From Paracoccaceae bacterium (lineage in GTDB: Bacteria; Pseudomonadota; Alphaproteobacteria; Rhodobacterales; Rhodobacteraceae), in the NCBI GenBank assembly GCA_020832725.1, contig JAFIEC010000228.1:1-8778 (forward strand): DNA of 8,778 bases, written 5' to 3'. Of the stretch, positions 1-5,003 are shown piece after piece; the stretch's first letter is position 1; each line of letters starts with the position of its first letter. A program made the translations under genes and the position numbers. The notes under the pieces were generated by a model. It saw nothing but the letters and a program-made list of their open reading frames with translations. It did no database searches and was not told the origin of the DNA.

Positions 1-688
1 CCCCCACCCGCCACCCCCTCCGGGCCGCCCCACCGCGGATGCCCCTGCCCGGCCGCGGGGCGGGGGGGGCGACCCGGGGGCGCAGGACCACCATGATCCA
101 GATCAGCGCAAAGCTCAACACGACCGCGAGGATCGCCGGAATGACGGCGGCCACGAACATGTCGAGGATGAATTGCTCGGTGATCACCGCGTAGATCACC
201 ATCACGATGGAGGGCGGCACGAGCGAGCCGAGTGTTCCCCCCGCCGCGATGCTTCCGCCCGCAAGCGTGGGCGCGTAGCCCAGCCTGCGCATCTCGGGCA
301 GGGCAACGCGCCCGAAGGTCGCCGCCGTCGCCGGAGAAGAGCCGCAGATCGAACCGAAGACGGCGCATCCGCCCACAGTCGCCATGGCCAGACCGCCCCG
401 GCGATGGCCGAGAAAGGCGTTGATCAGCTCGAATATGTCGCGCGACAGCCCGCCTGCGGTGGCAAAGCTGCCCATCAGCAGGAACAGCGGGATCACCGCC
501 AGTTCCGTGTTGGTGAGCAGGCCCACCGCCTCGATTCCGACCAGCGACAGGGCCGGGCCCCAGACGCCGATCTGCATCCAGAAGCCGACGACCCCCACGA
601 TCGCCATGGCCACGCCAATGGGAAAATGCAGCGCGATGAGGACGAACAGCGCGCCCATCCCCAGAAGGACGATCGTGATCGGGTCCAT
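1..688 (-). CDS. dctM: TRAP transporter large permease subunit, DctM family (3' end beyond window)
   Basis: This is the main membrane channel subunit of a tripartite ATP-independent periplasmic (TRAP) transporter, which uses an ion gradient to import organic acids delivered by the binding protein. The frame is open from ATG at 688 down to the left edge, giving 229 residues, roughly half of the usual length near 425. Family hallmarks are clear: hydrophobic N-terminal segments (about 4-35 and 62-80), the glycine-rich loop GSICGSSPATAATFGRVALP (112-131) followed by EMRRLGY, then GGSIAAGGTLGSLVPPS (144-160). The start lies one base after the dctQ stop (TGA-G-ATG), so the two are surely co-translated. 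The last ~25 residues are Arg/Gly/Pro-rich and come from a very G-rich stretch. They still fit the variable loop in this position, but a sequencing slip there cannot be excluded. The family call is very secure; the substrate is unknown. Confidence 0.95.
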   Translation of the reverse strand, partial: MDPITIVLLGMGALFVLIALHFPIGVAMAIVGVVGFWMQIGVWGPALSLVGIEAVGLLTNTELAVIPLFLLMGSFATAGGLSRDIFELINAFLGHRRGGLAMATVGGCAVFGSICGSSPATAATFGRVALPEMRRLGYAPTLAGGSIAAGGTLGSLVPPSIVMVIYAVITEQFILDMFVAAVIPAILAVVLSFALIWIMVVLRPRVAPPAPRPGRGIRGGAARRGWRVG

Positions 689-689
689 C

Positions 690-1238
690 TCAGACGCTCT
701 CCCGGCCAAGGCTGTCAGTGCCGGGCGCGCCGGGGGGCGGGCGGTTGAGCACGGCGCGCGCGATATCGACGACAAGGCCCACCGCCTGAAGCAGCGTCGC
801 GACCGCGACAAGGCCCGTGACCGTCCACCAGAACGGGGCGCGGGGCCAGTTCATCAGGATGGTGGACAGGCCGCGCGCGGCATTGCGCTCGGTGAAGATG
901 TAGAGTTGCCAGACAAGCACCGCAAAGACGACCAGCGTGGCAAAGGCCGCGAAGGATTCGATCGCCTGCTGCCAGCGCGGCCCGAGGATGCTGCCCAGAA
1001 GGCGCAGGCGGATGTGGTGCCGTTCGGCCAGGGATGTCGCAAAGCAGGCCCCGACACCGACCGCGACAGCGAGGCTCTGGACATCGGTTACCCACAACAG
1101 CGGTGCCGAGAACAGCCAGCGCAGAAGTACGTTCAGGATGATCAGGACGGCCAGCACCAGCAACGCCAGCACCCCGAAAAGGGCCTGCAGCCGCGCCACG
1201 CGCATGGCGATCAGGTCGAGCCGGTCGATGGGGTGCAT
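690..1238 (-). CDS. dctQ: TRAP transporter small permease subunit, DctQ family
   Basis: This is a 182-residue integral membrane protein, the small subunit that pairs with DctM in TRAP transporters. Four hydrophobic segments are visible: about 17-40 (a run of Leu/Val/Ile), 47-68, 92-116 and 136-160. The basic HHIRLRLL stretch after the second segment matches the charged loop typical of DctQ, where a His-Ile/Val-Arg pattern is common. The length fits the family (about 160-200). ATG at 1238 is preceded by GGAG six bases upstream. The gene follows dctP after an 83-bp gap that holds a strong hairpin, and ends one base before dctM. DctQ proteins diverge widely, so the assignment rests on hydropathy, the charged loop and its place between dctP and dctM. 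Confidence 0.93.
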   Translation of the reverse strand: MHPIDRLDLIAMRVARLQALFGVLALLVLAVLIILNVLLRWLFSAPLLWVTDVQSLAVAVGVGACFATSLAERHHIRLRLLGSILGPRWQQAIESFAAFATLVVFAVLVWQLYIFTERNAARGLSTILMNWPRAPFWWTVTGLVAVATLLQAVGLVVDIARAVLNRPPPGAPGTDSLGRESV

Positions 1239-1272
1239 GGATATCTCCGGAGTCGACGGGCGGAGAGTGTGA

Positions 1273-1294
1273 GGCGGGCCTGCCTCGGCCCGCC
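1273..1294 (-). promoter_or_regulatory. Hairpin between dctP and dctQ
   Basis: Eight-base perfect arms (GGCGGGCC / GGCCCGCC) enclose a six-base loop, inside the 83-bp gap between dctP and dctQ. In transcript sense no U-run follows, so it does not look like a complete intrinsic terminator. A GC-rich stem here would fit a partial terminator or a barrier to 3' exonucleases. Either would leave more dctP than dctQM message, in keeping with the excess of binding protein needed over membrane subunits. The structure is seen; the role is inferred. Confidence 0.55.
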
Positions 1295-1321
1295 CCTCAG
1301 GACGCGATGGGGCGCGGCGCG

Positions 1322-2329
1322 TTACTCGGCGCGCAGCTCGGCCAGCGCGGCCTCCATCGTGTCGAATACGACCCGGTTGTGCGGATCAGCCGCGAACCAC
1401 GTTTCCAGCAGCCGGTCGCGCGCCGCGATCACCGCTGCCTGGTCGGCCTCCGAGAAGTCCACCACCGTGTAGTTGGGATCGGCCCGCAACTCGGCCTCGA
1501 TTGCGTCGGAAAGGCCGTCGATCACCTCGCCCCACATGTCGGCGTAGGCCATGAAGCTGGCCTCGTCGAGGGCCGCGCGCGCGTCATCGGGCAGGCCCTC
1601 GTAGACATCGCGGTTGATCGCGACCGTCGTCACCACCTGGCCCAGCGGAATCGCAAAGGCATGGGGGGCGACCTCCGGGTGGTTGAACAGCCGGATCGAC
1701 ACCCAGTTGTCGAGGCTGGCGTCGATCACGCCGCGCGACATGTTCTCGGCCGCCTGATTGACGGGGATGTTGGTCACCGGCACGCCGCCCAGTTCCTCGA
1801 TCAGCTGCGCCCAGATGCCGTCGGCGGCGCGTACGCGCAGGCCCCGGACGTCCTCGATGGAATTGATGGGGCGCACCGAGTTCAGCATCGTGATCGGGCT
1901 GATCTGCAGGCCCAGCGGCACGATCGTGTCATATCCGCGCAGAACGCCCGCTTCGTAGGCCATGGTGAAGGCGCGCGAACCCTCGGTGGCAGAGGTGCCG
2001 AGGAAGGGGAAGTTCACCACCACGTTGTCGGGAAAGCGGCCTGCGTGATAGGGCAGAAGGATGTAGGCCAGATCGGCGACCCGGTTCTCGACGATATCAA
2101 GCTGCGTGGTCGGGTCACGGCCCAGCCCGCCGCCGGGAAAGTACTGGATCTGCAGCGCGTCGGGGTTGATCGCGTTCACCTTGTCCACCCATGGCTGATA
2201 GAGCCGGGTGTTGGTGATGCCCGCGGGCGGTTCGTAATTGTTCATCCGCAGGGTCACCGGGTTGGCAAAGGCCGCCCCGGCCGTAACCGCGAGTGCGGCG
2301 GCAAGGCTGCCGCCCAGAAAAAGCTTCAT
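1322..2329 (-). CDS. dctP: TRAP transporter periplasmic substrate-binding protein, DctP family
   Basis: This is the soluble receptor that captures the substrate in the periplasm and hands it to DctQM. The chosen ATG (2329) gives 335 residues starting with a textbook signal peptide: MKLF, a hydrophobic core, and a likely cleavage after AFA (residue 22), with the mature protein beginning NPVTL. AGGGAGG (2337-2343, minus sense) lies seven bases upstream. A further in-frame ATG at 2398 would put 23 unsuitable residues before the signal and would lie upstream of the probable transcript start. DctP hallmarks are YFPGGGLGRDPTTQLDIVENR (63-83) and GLRVRAADG (163-171). In the latter, R167 aligns with the conserved arginine that usually clamps a substrate carboxylate, so an organic acid ligand is likely. 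The gene is preceded by its own promoter and operator-like site. Confidence 0.95.
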   Translation of the reverse strand: MKLFLGGSLAAALAVTAGAAFANPVTLRMNNYEPPAGITNTRLYQPWVDKVNAINPDALQIQYFPGGGLGRDPTTQLDIVENRVADLAYILLPYHAGRFPDNVVVNFPFLGTSATEGSRAFTMAYEAGVLRGYDTIVPLGLQISPITMLNSVRPINSIEDVRGLRVRAADGIWAQLIEELGGVPVTNIPVNQAAENMSRGVIDASLDNWVSIRLFNHPEVAPHAFAIPLGQVVTTVAINRDVYEGLPDDARAALDEASFMAYADMWGEVIDGLSDAIEAELRADPNYTVVDFSEADQAAVIAARDRLLETWFAADPHNRVVFDTMEAALAELRAE

Positions 2330-2336
2330 CGGAGAT

Positions 2337-2343
2337 CCTCCCT
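2337..2343 (-). promoter_or_regulatory. Ribosome binding site of dctP
   Basis: AGGGAGG, read on the minus strand, sits seven bases before the ATG at 2329. It supports this start over the in-frame ATG at 2398. Confidence 0.75.
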
Positions 2344-2350
2344 GATCCTT

Positions 2351-2376
2351 TGGTGCGCTGATGTGCGCTGGCACCA
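2351..2376 (-). promoter_or_regulatory. Possible 5' leader hairpin of the dctP transcript
   Basis: TGGTGC (2351-2356) and GCACCA (2371-2376) are perfect complements separated by 14 bases. The loop contains a second, smaller GCGC/GCGC pairing option (2355-2358 with 2365-2368). If the transcript starts about 7 bases after the proposed -10 box (near 2377), this stem would form at the extreme 5' end of the dctP mRNA. Such 5' stems are known to protect messages from decay. Formation and function are inferred. Confidence 0.35.
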
Positions 2377-2389
2377 TGTATACATACCA
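2374..2389 (-). promoter_or_regulatory. Operator-like palindrome at dctP promoter (site A)
   Basis: On the minus strand this reads TGGTATGTATACATGG. It contains the perfect 10-bp palindrome ATGTATACAT (2376-2385) and a GT-N6-AC pattern. Aligned with the plus-strand sequence ending at 4984 (CTGTATGCATACATGG) it matches at 13 of 16 positions. GntR/FCD regulators typically bind short palindromes of the GT...AC type, and such a gene lies directly upstream. The site overlaps the -10 box, which suggests repression lifted by a ligand. Confidence 0.65.
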
Positions 2390-2412
2390 GCGATTCACGC
2401 GCCTTCAGTCAA
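2384..2412 (-). promoter_or_regulatory. Predicted dctP promoter (-35 TTGACT, -10 TGGTAT)
   Basis: On the minus strand, TTGACT (2412-2407) is followed after 17 bases by TGGTAT (2389-2384). The -35 is one base from consensus; the -10 matches at three of six positions. The -10 runs straight into the palindrome ATGTATACAT, so a repressor bound there would cover the -10 and the start site. A similar layout is seen upstream of the right-arm operon at 4944-4982. Confidence 0.55.
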
Positions 2413-2455
2413 GCAGAAACAGCCAATATTCCGAGAATGGAGCGCATTCCACATG

Positions 2456-2467
2456 CCCATGCATACA
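2456..2467. promoter_or_regulatory. Degenerate operator-like site (site B)
   Basis: CCCATGCATACA matches the perfect palindrome TGTATGCATACA at 9 of 12 positions; the right half is exact and the left outer three bases differ. It lies just past the regulator's stop codon and about 79 bp upstream of site A, measured centre to centre. It shares the 10-mer CATGCATACA with site C. It could be an auxiliary site for looping or cooperative binding at dctP, or a decayed copy. Confidence 0.4.
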
Positions 2468-2468
2468 A

Positions 2469-3197
2469 TCAGGGCTGCAGGCGATCGTCCTCGCCCAGGC
2501 GCTGGGTCACGAACAGGCAGGCCTGGTGGATGTGCTCGCGCATGAGCGCTTCGGCGCGGGCGCTCTCGCGGCGGATGATGGCCTGGACGATTGCGTGGTG
2601 GTCATCGTGATAGCGACGGACCGAATCGTAATCGTACCACTGGATGATCGCGTTCGAGACGAGCGGGATGTTCTGCACCAGGCTCAGGCTCTTGGTGAGA
2701 AAGCGATTGTCGGTCGTCTCGTGCAGCAGGCCGTGAAAGCGGATGTTGGCGCGCCGCCACGGGTCGCGGTCGGCGACGTTGAGCTTGCGCGCGGCAAGCA
2801 GCGCATCCACCTCTCCCAGAAGGGTGGCCAGTTCGATCTGGGTTGCCTCGTCGATGCCCCGCTCGGCCAGAACCCGTGCCGCCATGCCCTCCAGGGTGGA
2901 GCGGACGGAATAAGCCTCCACGACTTCCCGCATCGAGAAGCGCCGCACCGAATAACCCCGCTTTGGCGCATGAACCAGCAGCCCCTCCGACGCCAGCGTC
3001 GAAAGCGCCTCGCGCACGGGCGTGCGCGACATCGCCAGTTCCTCGGCCACGGGGATTTCCTGCAGATGCGTATCGGGCTGATAGACCCCCATCAGGATAT
3101 TGCGCCGGAGCTTTTCCACCGCGCGCTCTGTCAGGGTGCGGTTGCGTCGGGCGGGGGGCGGGCCGGGTGGCGGCGGGGGCCTGTCCTGTGCGGTCAA
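2469..3197 (-). CDS. GntR-family transcriptional regulator, FCD (FadR-like C-terminal) subfamily
   Basis: This is a ligand-responsive DNA-binding protein, 242 residues with the chosen TTG start, the usual size for FCD regulators. After a proline-rich tail, residues 21-75 form the winged helix-turn-helix, with VAEELAMSRTPVREALSTL (50-68) as recognition region. The helical FCD domain follows: R99 and E103 in the first helix, then N151-x-x-F-H155, H201 and H222, which line up with the usual metal/ligand site, although the first position is Asn where Asp is common. The TTG at 3197 has AGGGAG seven bases upstream (3205-3210) and overlaps the stop of the preceding gene (TTGA). Longer in-frame starts would run deep inside the GST gene. 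The likely effector is the imported acid or its CoA ester. Probable targets are the palindromes at 2374-2389 and 4970-4981, possibly with autoregulation through the upstream operon. Confidence 0.92.
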   Translation of the reverse strand: MTAQDRPPPPPGPPPARRNRTLTERAVEKLRRNILMGVYQPDTHLQEIPVAEELAMSRTPVREALSTLASEGLLVHAPKRGYSVRRFSMREVVEAYSVRSTLEGMAARVLAERGIDEATQIELATLLGEVDALLAARKLNVADRDPWRRANIRFHGLLHETTDNRFLTKSLSLVQNIPLVSNAIIQWYDYDSVRRYHDDHHAIVQAIIRRESARAEALMREHIHQACLFVTQRLGEDDRLQP

Positions 3198-3982
3198 CCT
3201 GTATCTCCCTTGCTGTCGGGGGGCGCCCCTCCTCCGATCCATCCTGTCACGCCCGTGGCGGGCACCGTATCGGGCGCGGGCCGGGCTCCGAAGGCCGGAT
3301 CGGCCAGCCGCTCGGCCACCTTTGCCCCCACCGCCGCGCCGCGCGCGCTGGGACCAAAGGCCTCCACGCCCCAGGGGTTCGCGCGGCCACGGGCCACGGC
3401 AGGACGCTCTGCCATGCGCCGGAACCATCCCAGCACCGCGGGGAAATCTTCCAAGGCGACACCCTGCCAGCGATGATACTCGACCCATGGGAACAGCGCC
3501 ATGTCTGCCACGGACAGCGCTCCTCCGGCAATCCAGTCACGCCCCGCCAGCTGGTCGTCGATCACCCGGTAGAGCCGGTGCGCCTCGCGGGTATAGCGCT
3601 CGATCGCAAAGGGCATCGGTTCGGGCGTGAACAGCCGGAACACATGGGCCTGCCCCCAATAGGGCGCGTGGCTGACCTGAAAGTACAGCCATTGCAGAAC
3701 CTCCCAGCGCGCCGGACCCGATTGCGGAAGGAAGCGGCCCGTCTTTTCCGCAAGATATTGCAGGATCGCCCCCGATTCCCACAGGATCAGCGGCCCGCCC
3801 GGCCCATCCGGGTCACGGATGGCGGGGATTCGGCCGTTGGGATTGATGGCAAGGAATTCAGGCTGCCGATGTGCGCCCTCATAAAGGTCGACGAGCCGCA
3901 CCCGATAGGGCAGCTCCGCCTCTTCGCAGAAGATGGTGATCTTGCGCCCGTTCGGCGCGCCGGTCGTGTAGAGGTCGATCAT
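3194..3982 (-). CDS. Glutathione S-transferase family protein, Nu-class/YfcG-like
   Basis: This is a predicted cytosolic GST of 262 residues. The thioredoxin-fold N-terminal domain begins MIDLYTTGAPNGRKITIF, with NPNGRIPAI (47-55, cis-proline P53) and ESGAI (69-73) for glutathione's gamma-glutamyl end. The helical domain has FAIERYTREAHRLY (125-138) and LSVADMALFPW (156-166). This closely resembles E. coli YfcG as I remember it, a Nu-class enzyme with glutathione-disulfide reductase activity. The YfcG residues Thr9 and Asn11 correspond to Ala9 and Asn11 here, so the thiol environment is altered. The protein is about 45-50 residues longer than YfcG; the extra C-terminal tail from about 210 is Ala/Gly/Pro-rich and low in complexity. 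ATG at 3982 overlaps the crotonase stop (ATGA). In the pathway it could process a glutathione adduct or an isomerisation; this is not determined. Confidence 0.9.
   Translation of the reverse strand: MIDLYTTGAPNGRKITIFCEEAELPYRVRLVDLYEGAHRQPEFLAINPNGRIPAIRDPDGPGGPLILWESGAILQYLAEKTGRFLPQSGPARWEVLQWLYFQVSHAPYWGQAHVFRLFTPEPMPFAIERYTREAHRLYRVIDDQLAGRDWIAGGALSVADMALFPWVEYHRWQGVALEDFPAVLGWFRRMAERPAVARGRANPWGVEAFGPSARGAAVGAKVAERLADPAFGARPAPDTVPATGVTGWIGGGAPPDSKGDTG
3205..3210 (-). promoter_or_regulatory. Ribosome binding site fixing the TTG start of the GntR regulator
   Basis: AGGGAG (minus sense) lies seven bases before the TTG at 3197. It is inside the last codons of the GST gene and decides the start, because no ATG or GTG lies nearby in frame. 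Confidence 0.7.
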
Positions 3983-4788
3983 GTGTCGGGTTCCCGCGCG
4001 CCGTTGAAGCGCGGCTCCCGCCCTTCGGTGAAGGCCGCCACGGCCTCGGCGTGATCGGGTGCGGCGAAGGTCAGCCATTCGTAGGCAAGCGAGGTATCCA
4101 TGATCGAATGGGCCAGTTGCTTGAGCCCGATGTTGACCGAAACCTTTGTCCACCGCACCGCCCAGCGGGGCATGGCCAGGATCCGCGCGGCCATGTCGGT
4201 AACCCTGGAATCCAGCTCCGCCCCCGGCACCGCGTGGTTGATCAGCCCGATGCGCGCGGCCTCGGTCGCGGTCATGAGGTCGCCGGTGAACAGGAATTCC
4301 TTGGCGCGGGCATAACCGACAAGCTGTGGCCACAGCACTGCGCCGCCATCGCCTGCGACGACGCCCGCCTTGACATGGGGGTCGCCGATCCTTGCGCGTT
4401 CGTCCGCGATGATGATGTCGCACAGCAATGCCAGCGTCGCCCCCAACCCCACGGCGGCCCCGTTCACCCGCGCAATCACCGGCTTTTCCAGATCGAGCAT
4501 GGAGAAGACGATCCGCTTGGCATCGGACGGTGAAAGAAACTGCTCCTCCCGCCGATCGAGCGTCTCCTGCATCCAGGCCAGATCGCCGCCCGCGCAGAAT
4601 GCCCGCCCGGCGCCGGTGAGGATCACGAGGTCGGAATCGCGATCCTGCTGGATTTCATAGAAGACCCGTGCAAGCTCGTCGTGCATCTGCTGGTTGACGG
4701 CGTTGAGAGCCTCCGGCCGGTTGAGGGTGACGGTCAGGATTCGCCCGTCTCGCTTCAGGTCCAGGCTTTCATAACTGTTCAGGTCCAT
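3979..4788 (-). CDS. Crotonase-fold (enoyl-CoA hydratase/isomerase family) enzyme with non-canonical active site
   Basis: This is a 269-residue member of the crotonase superfamily, a typical single-domain length. The two oxyanion-hole regions are intact: AFCAGGDLAWM (64-73 area) and NGAAVGLGATLA (109-120). The two catalytic glutamates of classical hydratases (rat E144 and E164) fall at T118 and H138 here, so simple water addition to an enoyl-CoA is doubtful. DPHVKAGVVAGDGG (136-149) instead gives a His138-Asp147 pair. I recall the same spacing for His145/Asp154 of 6-oxocamphor hydrolase, which cleaves a beta-diketone. The likely substrate class is therefore a CoA thioester or beta-dicarbonyl. 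ATG 4788 is chosen because GAGG lies five bases upstream and MDLNSYE opens the fold; ATG at 4803 or 4839 would add 5 or 17 poorly fitting residues. It is the first gene of the left arm, and its stop overlaps the GST start by 4 nt. Confidence 0.93.
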   Translation of the reverse strand: MDLNSYESLDLKRDGRILTVTLNRPEALNAVNQQMHDELARVFYEIQQDRDSDLVILTGAGRAFCAGGDLAWMQETLDRREEQFLSPSDAKRIVFSMLDLEKPVIARVNGAAVGLGATLALLCDIIIADERARIGDPHVKAGVVAGDGGAVLWPQLVGYARAKEFLFTGDLMTATEAARIGLINHAVPGAELDSRVTDMAARILAMPRWAVRWTKVSVNIGLKQLAHSIMDTSLAYEWLTFAAPDHAEAVAAFTEGREPRFNGAREPDT

Positions 4789-4794
4789 TCTGGC

Positions 4795-4809
4795 CTCATG
4801 CATACATGA
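4795..4809. promoter_or_regulatory. Operator-like site near crotonase start (site C)
   Basis: CTCATGCATACA (4795-4806) matches TGTATGCATACA at 9 of 12 positions. The overlapping TCATG-CATA-CATGA (4796-4809) is itself an inverted repeat with five-base arms. It lies 7-21 bases before the crotonase ATG, overlapping the ribosome binding region, so a bound regulator could block elongation or a nearby start site. Confidence 0.4.
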
Positions 4810-4943
4810 TGGAGGTGCTGCGCAGGGCCCCGCCGCCATTCAGGATGCGGCATCACCCCGGCGCGCGCAACACAAATTGCTCTATATCCCATGAAATATG
4901 GCATCCAGGGCCGAAATCCTGCATCGGCTCGACGGACACTCGA

Positions 4944-4984
4944 TTGACAGGGGCAAAGGCTTGTTTCACTGTATGCATACATGG
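4944..4984 (+). promoter_or_regulatory. Predicted promoter of the right-arm operon
   Basis: A consensus -35 box TTGACA (4944-4949) is followed by a weak -10 region (ACTGTA at 18 bp or CTGTAT at 19 bp spacing) that overlaps the palindrome at 4970-4981. The weak -10 and the overlap mirror the dctP promoter. The transcript would start near 4981-4985, giving a short leader of about 20 bases before the VOC gene at 5004. Confidence 0.55.
4970..4981. promoter_or_regulatory. Perfect operator-like palindrome TGTATGCATACA (site D)
   Basis: This 12-bp perfect palindrome lies 23 bp upstream of the first right-arm gene and over its probable -10/start region. With two flanking bases on the left and three on the right it matches site A at dctP at 13 of 16 positions. 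It is the best candidate for the primary operator of the GntR/FCD regulator encoded at 2469-3197. That assignment is inferred from position, symmetry and recurrence. Confidence 0.7.
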
Positions 4985-5003
4985 ACCTAAGACGGGGGGA
5001 GAC

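Larger units (their letters stand above)
4789..5003. promoter_or_regulatory. Divergent intergenic control region
   Basis: These 215 bp separate the two divergent operons. They hold, left to right: site C (4795-4809), a GC-rich leader for the crotonase operon, an AT-rich patch with the imperfect palindrome ATATccCATGaaATAT (4884-4899), a TTGACA -35 box (4944-4949) and the perfect palindrome at 4970-4981 (site D). I could not pick a convincing promoter for the leftward crotonase operon. TATAGA (4886-4881, minus) is a possible -10, but it has no good -35. Confidence 0.7.

Noticed and set aside
1..97. Possible frameshift in dctM within the G-rich left edge
   Set aside because: The frame stays open to the edge and the RP...PPAPRP loop followed by basic residues fits DctM proteins; the other two frames fit no better.
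2330..2398. N-terminally extended DctP starting at 2398
   Set aside because: It would place 23 residues before a perfect signal peptide and start upstream of the predicted transcript start; the ATG at 2329 has a strong ribosome site.
2435..2449. GAATG/CATTC hairpin after the regulator gene as a terminator
   Set aside because: The stem is only five base pairs with a five-base loop and no U-run follows, so it is too weak to call a terminator.
384..2545. Long plus-strand open frames opposite dctM, dctQ and dctP (384-1472 and 1307-2545)
   Set aside because: They are antisense to strongly recognisable TRAP genes, have Arg/Gln/His-rich compositions without domains, and are expected in GC-rich DNA where stop codons are scarce.
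3160..3180. C-rich plus-strand run (GGGGGG-type repeats) as a structural element
   Set aside because: On the coding strand it encodes the proline-rich N-terminal tail of the GntR protein, which explains it without a special DNA structure.
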